Part shown: positions 17,391 to 25,854 of the stretch, piece by piece | Layout of the letters: the number at the start of each line of letters is the position of its first letter | How positions within the stretch are numbered: the first letter of the stretch is position 1 | Assembly: GCA_964620605.1 (NCBI GenBank) | Contig: CAZUHQ010000008.1 | Coordinates: forward strand, 3,055 to 67,054 | Direction of reading: 5' to 3' | DNA: 64,000 bases | Source: Thalassotalea_E sp964620605 | Lineage (GTDB): Bacteria > Pseudomonadota > Gammaproteobacteria > Enterobacterales > Alteromonadaceae | Notes under the pieces: generated by a model | Databases searched by the model: none | What the model was told of the DNA's origin: nothing | What the model saw: only the letters and a program-made list of their open reading frames with translations | Made by a program: the position numbers and the translations under genes

Positions 17391-17563
17391 TTGAGCTTCC
17401 ATGGATGGACTTGCGCGTCTTGTTCGTTTACCTAGCAACAGTTATCGGGAACATAGCAATCATAAAAAGTAATATTCCTAAAAATTACTGCGAATAGGCG
17501 GCACAACGGCCGCTGGATTGCGATGAAACCTTTGCCAGGCAAAAGTAGCAATCAGCTAAATAG

Positions 17564-17938
17564 TTATCCTTTTTGATAAATTGCACAGGCAGCACCGGCC
17601 GGATCTTTAACTACTGCATACTTATCCTGTCCAAAGCTTTTGATCTCTGTGAGCATTTGCCCACCTTGGGCGAGCACCTGAGCAACCGATTGTTCGATAT
17701 CAGCGACGAGAAAATACGGTAGCCACATCGGCGGTAAATCTGCATTGCCGCCCCTGGCATGACAGATCCCCGACACCGGCTGCTTTGACTCAGGCGCTAC
17801 CATGGAAAAATCCTGATAGTCCCCCATAGAAACAGCTTCTGATTGCCAACCAACAACCGCCTGATAAAAATCTTTCACTTGTTCGGCATGCTCCACCGTT
17901 AAGTCGAGCCATGCCATTTCACCTAGTTTTTGTTCCAT
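17564..17938 (-). CDS. VOC (glyoxalase/bleomycin resistance) family protein
   Basis: Small protein of the vicinal-oxygen-chelate fold: one repeat pair is visible, beginning GEMAWLDLTVEHAEQVKDFY and a second half at WLPYFLVADIEQSVAQVLAQGG ending DPAGAACAIYQ. No substrate can be named. Its start lies 2 bp after the stop of the upstream protein kinase gene, so the two are almost certainly co-transcribed. That pairing hints that the VOC protein could be a partner or binding module of the kinase, which is inference only. Confidence 0.85.
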   Translation of the reverse strand: MEQKLGEMAWLDLTVEHAEQVKDFYQAVVGWQSEAVSMGDYQDFSMVAPESKQPVSGICHARGGNADLPPMWLPYFLVADIEQSVAQVLAQGGQMLTEIKSFGQDKYAVVKDPAGAACAIYQKG

Positions 17939-17939
17939 G

Positions 17940-19805
17940 TTAACCTCCTAGTTCTGCTCCTCGCTTCGGATTAGCCGGATAATACTGCTCAGGTAAACAG
18001 CTAATATGCTCAAAAAAGCGAGTGTCTTTATAAGGCAGTTTCATAAAGCCTGAAATGCCCCGGCCGTTAATCGTCGGCAACAACTTAAGTAATTGTGCCA
18101 GACACTGACTAAATTCTTGCTCTTTATCGTGATTTAGCAACATTAAATAGCTGTGAATTTTCAAATGGGTCGGCAAAACTTCAAAAATAATACAGCCGGT
18201 ATGGTGGATCAGGTTAAGCCTGGCAAGTACTTCCATGATCTCATCCGGCAAATACAAGTATTCGTCAGGATCTTTGCCATCTTCAAAATAGGAATGCAGC
18301 CGGGTAACGTCCTCAACGTCCGGCACATCACTGATCTCAAACGGAATAAACTGCTCCTTGGCGGCAACAAACGGCTGTTTCTTGTTTTCCCGTTCAACAT
18401 GCAGGGTATTTCTGGCATTAAACAAACAGCTTTTAAATACCCCAACGCGAAAAATGCCCTGCGCCAGACGGATCATATTATTGACAGCGCTTTGAAACGA
18501 AGTTTTTAGCGCGCTATCAAACAAGGTTAAGTTAGAATCAATATAAACACCGTCTTTTTCCCAGCGGATCGCCAGCCCACCAACCACGGGAAAATTACCT
18601 AAACGGCTGACCGCGGCAATAAACGCCTTTTCGGTGTCCCCCATCCCCATCAGATAGTTTTTATAATATTTCTCCAGCTGGGCATCGTCGATATCCGAAA
18701 GATCGCCCTGATCGCTTTCTTCCCGTAAAAATGACTTACGTGAACCGTAAACTACTGTATCTATTTCCTGCTCACTTGGTTTACACCACACAGGAATTAA
18801 CGGCTGAATGTTTGGCAAGGTCGGCTGCGCCGCCAGCACGGTATTTTTTAACAGTTTAAGATGGGCAAATAGATAATCTCCCGCCTGATCACGCTTGGCT
18901 TTATCATCACTTAGCATGGCGGTGATTATTCTCGCCAAGGTTTTTGGCAAACCAAGCGAATTTGGTGTGATCACCTGATGCCCATAACGGCACGACTGAC
19001 CAGAAGCCAGGGCATAGATAGTCGCCGCCAGCCCTTGCTCATCAAACCTCGGCGAAGACATAGCGCCACTGATCTGCTCCGGGCCAATAAAATAGACATC
19101 CCCTAACCTGGCATTGGAATTTTGTAGATCGCTGCTCATTAAATCCATAATATTATTTGCAGTCGTCTGGCCGTAAATATCGAGCTGGGCCGTGACCGCT
19201 GAGCCCCAATCCACCAGATAAACCTTGCCGCTTTGCTCATCATAGATGACATTGGACGGTTTAATATCGCCATGAACATAAGGTTTACCCTTAAGGTGCT
19301 GCTTAACATTACGTAGATACAGCAATATATCGGCGAGCTGCAAGGTGATCTTCATAATCAGCTCAGGCGGTAACGGGCCATGCAAATGGGAATAACGTTC
19401 CAGATCAATACCGGGTGCCCGTTGCATATGAACGATCGACTGGCGCTTGATCTTATAATATTCAAAAATTTTAGGGATACGGCTGTGACTGAGCTGCGCT
19501 TGAATTTCTGCCTCTTCCGCCAAACGATCCTGAACGTGTTGCGGCAGATTAATCCTGGAAAATTTAAAAACGTGATCTTGTCCGTGCTCGTCACTACCGG
19601 CAAAAACAAAACCAAACGCTCCTTTGCCAATCAAGGCAATATCTTGATAGCCAAGCAAACTAAGTTGCTGTTTACAAAGCTCAACCCATTGCTTTAATTT
19701 AGTGGCATCTTTATGACTGAGCAGATAAATCGACTGCTCCTCAGCAATATAGAAATGCTGCAGTTTTTTCTTGGCCGTTAACTGTTTTTTTGCTTGCTTG
19801 GTCAT
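17940..19805 (-). CDS. Eukaryotic-type serine/threonine protein kinase
   Basis: Cytosolic protein kinase. The glycine-rich loop GKGAFG is at 60-65, ATP-binding Lys81 in HVFKFSR, the catalytic loop HGDIKPSN at 178-185 (HGD in place of HRD) and the metal motif DWG at 199-201 (in place of DFG). The kinase domain ends near 310. The remaining 310 residues match no family I recognise. There is no membrane segment, PASTA or TPR. The HGD/DWG variants still keep the catalytic and metal-binding Asp, so activity is plausible. Start ATG at 19805; the VOC gene follows after 2 bp. Confidence 0.85.
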   Translation of the reverse strand: MTKQAKKQLTAKKKLQHFYIAEEQSIYLLSHKDATKLKQWVELCKQQLSLLGYQDIALIGKGAFGFVFAGSDEHGQDHVFKFSRINLPQHVQDRLAEEAEIQAQLSHSRIPKIFEYYKIKRQSIVHMQRAPGIDLERYSHLHGPLPPELIMKITLQLADILLYLRNVKQHLKGKPYVHGDIKPSNVIYDEQSGKVYLVDWGSAVTAQLDIYGQTTANNIMDLMSSDLQNSNARLGDVYFIGPEQISGAMSSPRFDEQGLAATIYALASGQSCRYGHQVITPNSLGLPKTLARIITAMLSDDKAKRDQAGDYLFAHLKLLKNTVLAAQPTLPNIQPLIPVWCKPSEQEIDTVVYGSRKSFLREESDQGDLSDIDDAQLEKYYKNYLMGMGDTEKAFIAAVSRLGNFPVVGGLAIRWEKDGVYIDSNLTLFDSALKTSFQSAVNNMIRLAQGIFRVGVFKSCLFNARNTLHVERENKKQPFVAAKEQFIPFEISDVPDVEDVTRLHSYFEDGKDPDEYLYLPDEIMEVLARLNLIHHTGCIIFEVLPTHLKIHSYLMLLNHDKEQEFSQCLAQLLKLLPTINGRGISGFMKLPYKDTRFFEHISCLPEQYYPANPKRGAELGG

Positions 19806-19923
19806 AAAACTGTCATCTATTTAACTTACTCTATTGCTACTTAATTAATTGCTCGCAACCAGCCGATTTATTAATTAAATGATCTCTAGATGATATTAGG
19901 GCTTGCTCTAAAACCCTGTTCTC

Positions 19924-19950
19924 GCCTTAGCATTTGCTAAGGCATTTTTT
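19924..19950 (+). terminator. Plus-strand intrinsic terminator without an obvious gene
   Basis: GCCTTAGC (19924-19931), loop ATTT, GCTAAGGC (19936-19943), then A and seven T. It points along the plus strand, but the genes on both sides are on the minus strand. On the minus strand no T run follows the stem. It therefore suggests a short plus-strand transcript within 19806-19943. Confidence 0.6.
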
Positions 19951-21326
19951 TATCCTACTAATAACCAATAGGTGATCAACCCGATCAGAATTGACACGCT
20001 AAAACTTAAAATCGCCCCTTCCTTGACCATTTGCGCAATCGTCACTTTACCAGTACCAAACGCGATGGCATTCGGCGCTGTCGCCACCGGCAGCATAAAG
20101 GCACAGCTCGCGCACATCGCCGCCGGGATCATAAACACTGTCGGCTCATAACCTGAGGAAATAGCCGCCACCGCCAGGATCGGCATCAGCAAGGTCGCGG
20201 TCGCGGTATTACTGGTAATTTCGGTTAAATAAGTGACAAATAAGCAAATGGTCAGGATCGTTAAAATTGCCGGCAGGCTAGCAAGCGAAGTTAACCAGTT
20301 ACCTAAAATATCGCTTAAGCCGGAAGCGACAAAGCCTTTGGCAATCGCGATACCGCCGGCAAACAATAACAACATGCCCCAGGGGATCTCTTTTGCGCTG
20401 TCCCAATCAAGTAACCGGCTGCCCTTGCCGTTTGGCACCAGAAACATCACCACTACGGCAAATAGCGCAATAGTGCTGTCACCGGCCAGTGGCATATCCA
20501 GCAATTGGCTCCAGCCGCCGAATGGCTCTTTTCTGGTGATCCAGCATAACGCCGTTAAAGCGAAGACCCAAAGTGTGCGTTTTTCCTCGGCGCGCCATTG
20601 CCCGAGTTCCGGCAAGACAATCTGCTGCTCTAATTTGATATTGCGGGTCAACCACAGCGCCATTATCGGCAAGGCAGCCAGTACCACAGGCACACCTACT
20701 TTCATCCAGGATAAAAAGCCAAATTCTTTGCCAGTATGCTCTTCATAAATTCCGATAAAAATAACATTTGGTGGTGTGCCGATCGGGGTGCCTATACCGC
20801 CAACACTGGCAGCATAGGCAATACCTAAGATCAGCGCAGTTGTTAATCGTGGATTATCGACATGTGCCAATACTGCCAGGGCAATCGGCAGCATGATCAA
20901 GGTAGTCGCGGTATTGGAGATCCACATGCTTAAAATACCGGCGGCGAGCATAAAGCCCAACACCAGACGCCGCGCACTGCTGACGCCGATAATTTTCACC
21001 ATATAGACCGCAAGCCTTTCATGGGTGCCGCTTTTCTCAATCGCCTTCGAGAGCATAAAAGCGCCCATCAACAATAAAATCACATGGCTGCCCAGTGATG
21101 AAGCGACTGTTTTATGGTTGGCAATGCCAAACAGCGGCAAAAGAACGAACGGCACTAATGAGGTTGCTGGAATAGGGATAGCTTCGGTTACCCACCAGAT
21201 CACTGTCAGTAAAGTAATGGCTGCAGCAATCGCCGGTTTGTCAGGTAAGCCAGCAAAGGTTAACGCTAAAAAGCTCAGCCAGGCCGTTAAAGGCGCAGCA
21301 ATAATCAGCAAAGATTTGGTTTTCAT
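19950..21326 (-). CDS. DASS family sodium-coupled anion symporter
   Basis: Divalent-anion:sodium symporter (SLC13 type) importing dicarboxylates, sulfate or phosphate with Na+. About 11-12 hydrophobic segments fill 458 residues. The paired Ser-Asn-Thr motifs of the family are present in both halves: SNTATTLIMLPIA (about 136-148) and TSNTATATLLMPI (about 373-385). Substrate cannot be fixed from sequence. It starts 15 bp after nagZ and may share its transcript. Confidence 0.9.
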   Translation of the reverse strand: MKTKSLLIIAAPLTAWLSFLALTFAGLPDKPAIAAAITLLTVIWWVTEAIPIPATSLVPFVLLPLFGIANHKTVASSLGSHVILLLMGAFMLSKAIEKSGTHERLAVYMVKIIGVSSARRLVLGFMLAAGILSMWISNTATTLIMLPIALAVLAHVDNPRLTTALILGIAYAASVGGIGTPIGTPPNVIFIGIYEEHTGKEFGFLSWMKVGVPVVLAALPIMALWLTRNIKLEQQIVLPELGQWRAEEKRTLWVFALTALCWITRKEPFGGWSQLLDMPLAGDSTIALFAVVVMFLVPNGKGSRLLDWDSAKEIPWGMLLLFAGGIAIAKGFVASGLSDILGNWLTSLASLPAILTILTICLFVTYLTEITSNTATATLLMPILAVAAISSGYEPTVFMIPAAMCASCAFMLPVATAPNAIAFGTGKVTIAQMVKEGAILSFSVSILIGLITYWLLVG

Positions 21327-21341
21327 CTTATCCCCTGTTGA

Positions 21342-22358
21342 TTACGAAAACGACAGTGAAACATTAGTCGTTAACTGCTGCCATAAATCACTTTGCTGCA
21401 TTTGCTGCCATGACAGGCTTTGGCCTTTTAGCATCTGTGCGATTCGCTCACTACTGACGCGCTCAGCTGCCAGGTTTGCCGAGTCCAGCACTTCAATGCA
21501 GGCATCACGGTTATTACACAACAGCAACATATCACAGCCCGCTTGCTGCGCCGCCTCGCTGCGCTCAATATAACCACCAATCGAAGACGCTGCTTCCATC
21601 GAGAGATCGTCACTAAAAATCACGCCGTTAAATTTCAGTTGTGTGCGTAAAATATCCTGTAACCAAGTGCGGGAAAAACCGACAGATTTATTGTCGACAT
21701 CCGGATAAATGACATGCGCCGGCATCAGTGCATCGAGATGATTACTGGCAATTAATGCCTGAAAAGGCTGAAGATCTAACTGTTTAATCTCAGTCAAACT
21801 ACGGGCATCGACTGGTAAATCAATGTGAGAATCCACTTTAACGCTGCCGTGCCCTGGAAAATGTTTACCGGTTGCTTTCATCCCAACAGAATGCATGCCG
21901 TTGATAAAAGCTTGTGCCAGAGGGATCACTAACTGAGGGTCGCTGTGAAAACTGCGCAGCCCTATCACTTCACTGATGCCGTTAACATCCAATACAGGGG
22001 CAAAGCTAATATCAATGCCCACTGCCTGCACTTCAAGTGCCATCAAGGCGCCACATTGATAGGCAAGCTTAGTTGCAGCTTCAATATTTTCTTTCGCCGC
22101 CGGATATAAATCCCCCATCGCCGGGATCTGACTAAAACCTTCGCGAAACCTTTGTACCCGGCCACCTTCATGGTCAACAGCGATCAGCAAAGGCTTGTTT
22201 GCCGCCTGGCGAATGCTAGTAACTAAATCTGTGATTTGCTCGGGCGAGTGAAAATTGCGGGTAAATAAAATTAATCCACCAACCAGGGGATGTTGAAGTA
22301 TTTCTTTGTCTTCTGCTGACAAGGACGTGCCAGCCACGTCCATCATGATAGGGCCCAT
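21342..22358 (-). CDS. nagZ: Beta-N-acetylhexosaminidase NagZ
   Basis: Cytosolic glycoside hydrolase family 3 enzyme removing N-acetylglucosamine from anhydromuropeptides during murein recycling. The signature KHFPGHGSVKVDSHIDLP (about 173-190) carries the Asp-His general acid pair of NagZ. The nucleophile Asp lies in VIFSDDLSMEAAS (about 240-252). There is no signal peptide, and 338 residues is the usual single-domain length. The DASS carrier follows. Confidence 0.96.
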   Translation of the reverse strand: MGPIMMDVAGTSLSAEDKEILQHPLVGGLILFTRNFHSPEQITDLVTSIRQAANKPLLIAVDHEGGRVQRFREGFSQIPAMGDLYPAAKENIEAATKLAYQCGALMALEVQAVGIDISFAPVLDVNGISEVIGLRSFHSDPQLVIPLAQAFINGMHSVGMKATGKHFPGHGSVKVDSHIDLPVDARSLTEIKQLDLQPFQALIASNHLDALMPAHVIYPDVDNKSVGFSRTWLQDILRTQLKFNGVIFSDDLSMEAASSIGGYIERSEAAQQAGCDMLLLCNNRDACIEVLDSANLAAERVSSERIAQMLKGQSLSWQQMQQSDLWQQLTTNVSLSFS

Positions 22359-22443
22359 AATTACCGCATATATCGCATAGATTTATTATTTGGCACTACT
22401 GTAACCAATTAACGGCAAATTACAAAGCAAGAAGCTGAATATT

Positions 22444-23070
22444 CTAATGAATCAATGGCGCACCAACACCAGCGGCAACAAAAGGGATCACTTTTTGGAT
22501 GACATCTTCAATCGCGACATTCTGGGCAAAATCATTTTGCGCAATATCCATCAAGGCATCACTGGATGACATGGTAAACACCACAGTGCCCATAGTAAAA
22601 TGCAAACGCCAGAAAATATCTTCCGCGCTGAGTTCAGGATACGCGCGCTGCACTGCGGTGACAAAATTTTCTATCACCCCGGGATATTGTGTGGTTAAAA
22701 ACCAGCGCAGAAATCCCTGACTATCGGTATAACCGCGACCTAATAATTGCAGAAAGTTACTGGTGCCGTTTTCTTTAAAAACATTTAACGCTAACAGTGG
22801 CTCAACAAACGCAGAAAATACCTCAACAAGATTTGCCGGTTCACTTTGCTGACAAATCACGGATAACGAAGCTTCCAGACGCGGTGCCAGCTCGTTCATA
22901 TAGCGCGACATTACCGCCTTGATCAGTTCTTTTTTCGAGCCAAAATGATAATTAACCGCGGCCAGATTAACATCCGCCAGGCTAGTGATCTCACGTAATG
23001 AGGTGCCATTAAAGCCTTTATCGGCAAATAGATTTTCCGCTGCATCGAGTATTTTATTTTTGGTGCTCAT
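22444..23070 (-). CDS. TetR family transcriptional regulator
   Basis: DNA-binding repressor with an N-terminal helix-turn-helix (about 5-50): KILDAAENLFADKGFNGTSLREITSLADVNLAAVNYHFGSKKELI. The C-terminal ligand domain (about 80-208) resembles the CerR/PsrA-like TetR group with a long FVEPLLALNVFKENGTSNFLQLLGRGY stretch; I would not assign a ligand. It is divergent from the TonB receptor remnant at 23235, which may once have been its target. Confidence 0.9.
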   Translation of the reverse strand: MSTKNKILDAAENLFADKGFNGTSLREITSLADVNLAAVNYHFGSKKELIKAVMSRYMNELAPRLEASLSVICQQSEPANLVEVFSAFVEPLLALNVFKENGTSNFLQLLGRGYTDSQGFLRWFLTTQYPGVIENFVTAVQRAYPELSAEDIFWRLHFTMGTVVFTMSSSDALMDIAQNDFAQNVAIEDVIQKVIPFVAAGVGAPLIH

Positions 23071-23234
23071 TCTAATACAACCCTGGTAAGCCGCTAATTA
23101 ACACAGACAGTTTAAACAAGCGTTTGAAATAACGCAACAGAGCTGTTGTCAGGAAAACAACATAGGTAATAAATTGTTATTACGCTATAATTCAATTACT
23201 CAGAAATCAATCGCTTAGTTAAAGTTAACATTAT

Positions 23235-23619
23235 ATGGTCAACGTTCACCGCCGCTCTAGTACTGCCTGGCTATTTTTATTATCCGGTGCCGCATTCGCT
23301 GACCAATTTGACTCCATCGAACAGCTCTATACATTGTCCTTGCAGGAACTTAGCCAGATACAGGTAGTAACGGCGGCAACCGGCTATACCCGCAAACTGG
23401 ATAAAGCGCCTGCTACCGTCACTGTTATCGAGGAAGCAGAGTGGCAGGCTGAGCTCTCGCTTACAATACCAATTGGCGAGTTTGCCATTATCCCTGGCAT
23501 TAACGATTAATAATTTAACGAATGAGAAATCAGCAAAACACCCAAGTAGCGCTTCAATACCCGATGATTACCCATTTGCTGGCAGGCAATGGCTAACAGA
23601 GATGAACTATCGCTTTTAG
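23235..23619 (+). pseudogene. TonB-dependent receptor remnant with internal deletion and frame change
   Basis: The first reading frame (23235-23510) gives a signal peptide ending GAAFA, then the start of a receptor plug (YTLSLQELSQIQVVTAATGY, KAPATVTVIEEAEW). From about 23461 the next frame encodes 52 residues ending at a TAG (23617-23619): LQYQLASLPLSLALTINNL through DDYPFAGRQWLTEMNYRF. That is the last beta strands of a TonB receptor, with the terminal Phe. A normal receptor has 600 or more residues between these parts. The gene was therefore cut by a large internal deletion joining near 23445-23460, out of frame. It is not functional. Confidence 0.8.
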
Positions 23620-23634
23620 CAAACTTAAAGTTGA

Positions 23635-24594
23635 TTATTTAAGATGGCAAGTGATCTGGTTGCGACCATTTTCTTTTGAACGATATAAGGCGGCATCGGC
23701 ACATTCAATCCAGGCTTCGTGATTTTCGATGCTGGGGTTGATTTCAGCAAGCCCTAAACTAATGGTATAGTGAATATCGATATCATTATATTTTACAATG
23801 CTTTCTTGCACTTCCTTGCGTAATCGTTCTGCAAATACCATCGCATTATCGCTAGTAGTATCAGAGAGCAAAATTGCAAATTCCTCACCGCCATAGCGAC
23901 CAGAAACATCGGTTTCTCTAACATGACGTTGAATCAACTGAGCCAAGTGCCTGATCACTTCATCGCCAACTAAATGACCGTAACTGTCATTAACTTTTTT
24001 AAAGTGATCTATATCTATCATCACCAAACAGCTGGCGTTATTACTGCGCGTCCAGCGCTTATATTCTGCCTCAAGACAACGCTCCCAGTGAGAACGATTA
24101 AAGAGTTTAGTTAAACCATCGGTTTGACTTAAAATCGATAACTCCTGATTCGCCTGCTCGAGATTCTTTTTATGAATGGCATTATCGGTAACATCGTAAA
24201 CAATCAGGCATAAATGAGTGACTTCACCACTGGCTGACATTAACGGAATAAAGGTAGTATTTTGGTACATGTAATCGGCGGTGCCGGTGATCGGCCGATA
24301 GTTCAGAAACTTAAACAGATAAGGCCGCTGCTCCCAGATAGTAAACGCCTTGTTTTTTAGCATAAACACTGCTTCCGATTTACGAATAAACCACTCTTTC
24401 GGGATTTCATTAAATAAATCAAAAATGACTTTACCTTTGACTTCTCTTGGTAATAACCCACTGTGGTTTTCCATAAAACCGTTCCAGATCTGGATCTTGT
24501 ACTGACGATCAAGCACCACCAGGCCAACATCGATGGTGTGCAGCATTTCCATCAACCAGTGTAGTTCATTAATTTGCTCTGTTTCTAACGACAT
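23635..24594 (-). CDS. PAS-GGDEF diguanylate cyclase
   Basis: Cytosolic c-di-GMP synthase. A PAS domain (about 10-135; LDRQYKIQIWNGFMENHSG) precedes a short coiled linker and the GGDEF domain (about 155-319). The active site is GGEEF at 235-239, with the inhibitory RxxD site RETD at 226-229. It begins 2 bp after the stop of the CheY-CheC protein, so the two form an operon, suggesting that the response regulator's partners control c-di-GMP. Confidence 0.93.
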   Translation of the reverse strand: MSLETEQINELHWLMEMLHTIDVGLVVLDRQYKIQIWNGFMENHSGLLPREVKGKVIFDLFNEIPKEWFIRKSEAVFMLKNKAFTIWEQRPYLFKFLNYRPITGTADYMYQNTTFIPLMSASGEVTHLCLIVYDVTDNAIHKKNLEQANQELSILSQTDGLTKLFNRSHWERCLEAEYKRWTRSNNASCLVMIDIDHFKKVNDSYGHLVGDEVIRHLAQLIQRHVRETDVSGRYGGEEFAILLSDTTSDNAMVFAERLRKEVQESIVKYNDIDIHYTISLGLAEINPSIENHEAWIECADAALYRSKENGRNQITCHLK

Positions 24595-24596
24595 AA

Positions 24597-25685
24597 TTAA
24601 TCCAGCAGGTAAGCAATTTTATTATTTAAGGTGTTCATCGACTCTTCAGTAAATAGCAGTAATAAGTCACATTTTATCGGGTAATTTTCAATGCTATAGC
24701 TGATCTCGATCGCCAAAGTGCGTTTCCACTTACTCGAGTTAGAAGCGATTAATTCCGAGATTTTCCTGTGCTGTCCGAGCACCACAGGATGACCCTGACT
24801 AAACGACATGTCCAGCTGCTCTGACACCCCTTTTAAACAGGCGCCAATCAGCACATTTGCCATATCCATCAATAATTCAAGTTCTGCCCGTTGATCAACC
24901 TCCAGCTGATAATTCATTAGCTTGGCAATATCGTTAAAACTTGAATCGTTTAATATTAATAACGCTTCACCTGATATTCCCGCACCAATAAACCCCTGAC
25001 AAACACCTGAAGTACTTTCATGCGTTTCAACGTCAGATAGCGCCATACTTAACTCGCTGACTTCAATCAAATTAACATTAGGAATAGGCAAGACGACAAA
25101 AACATTTAATAACCGTGCCAGCAAATCTCCCGCCTGTCCCATGGCAACATTGGCAATTTCCTGATAACAATCGCGTAAATCGGCAGCTAGCAGCTCAGGC
25201 GCTTCACTTTTATCCAAATTCACTTCTTCTGCGAGAGTTACCGGTTCAGTTAACGGTGCTAAGGCAATTTTCTCCTCAATAGCGGTATTAATTACCGGCA
25301 TCACCACTTCATCTTCCGGAGCAAAAATTCCGTAAATACGCAGGATTTCCGTTAACTTATCCTTATTAACCGGTTTTTTAATAAAGTCCAGCGCTCCCAT
25401 GCCTGTCACACGTTGGTGGGCCTCTGGCTGAATATCACCTGAAATGACGATCACCATAGTTGGCAAGTCTTGTTTTACTATGGCATCGAGTACCTGATAG
25501 CCATCCATCTCCGGCATATTTAAATCAAGTAATAATACATCTCCTTTGCCCGCCTTGATCAGCTCTATCGCCTCGACACCATTGGTGGCAAAACTAATAT
25601 CCACTTGCCATCCCTCAGGCAATGACTTAGCCACCTGTTTGCGTGCCATATTGGAATCATCACAAATTAATAAGGGTGTAGACAT
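24597..25685 (-). CDS. Response regulator with C-terminal CheC-like phosphatase domain
   Basis: A CheY-like receiver (about 1-125; acidic DD at 9-10, phospho-Asp at 54 in LLLDLNMPEMDG, Lys in FIKKPV) joined by a linker to a CheC/CheX-type domain (about 170-362). The latter has two copies of the phosphatase helix pattern, EIANVAMGQAGDLLARLL and DMANVLIGACLKGV, with the Glu/Asp and Asn of the family. It may dephosphorylate CheY-like partners. No chemotaxis genes are adjacent. The diguanylate cyclase follows after 2 bp. Confidence 0.9.
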   Translation of the reverse strand: MSTPLLICDDSNMARKQVAKSLPEGWQVDISFATNGVEAIELIKAGKGDVLLLDLNMPEMDGYQVLDAIVKQDLPTMVIVISGDIQPEAHQRVTGMGALDFIKKPVNKDKLTEILRIYGIFAPEDEVVMPVINTAIEEKIALAPLTEPVTLAEEVNLDKSEAPELLAADLRDCYQEIANVAMGQAGDLLARLLNVFVVLPIPNVNLIEVSELSMALSDVETHESTSGVCQGFIGAGISGEALLILNDSSFNDIAKLMNYQLEVDQRAELELLMDMANVLIGACLKGVSEQLDMSFSQGHPVVLGQHRKISELIASNSSKWKRTLAIEISYSIENYPIKCDLLLLFTEESMNTLNNKIAYLLD

Positions 25686-25715
25686 AGTTTCTCTTTTAGT
25701 TGTTTAACGGTATTA

Positions 25716-25730
25716 CACACTAATAGTGTG
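25716..25730. promoter_or_regulatory. Palindrome in the divergent CheC-regulator/tpx promoter region
   Basis: CACACT-AAT-AGTGTG, 6-bp perfect arms, 31 bp above the start of the response regulator and next to TATAAT (25734-25739, plus strand), a candidate -10 for tpx. Either gene could be controlled from here. Confidence 0.35.
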
Positions 25731-25854
25731 ATATATAATAAAGTTTTCCTTACCCTAACAATAGATAAAGATCAAAAAAAACACTATTTGTTAGCTATTT
25801 TTTTTTGCCAGCGTTAAGCTTTTAGCCATACTCGCTCAACTCGATTGAATCCTT

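Noticed and set aside
17451..17465. 15-base match TATCGGGAACATAGC shared with about 34892-34906
   Set aside because: One or two such matches are expected by chance in 64 kb.
20233..20748. 171-residue plus-strand frame inside the DASS carrier
   Set aside because: Antisense shadow of a conserved membrane protein; no ribosome site or recognisable domain.
21025..21573. 182-residue plus-strand frame across DASS and nagZ
   Set aside because: Spans the ends of two conserved minus-strand genes and has no family features.
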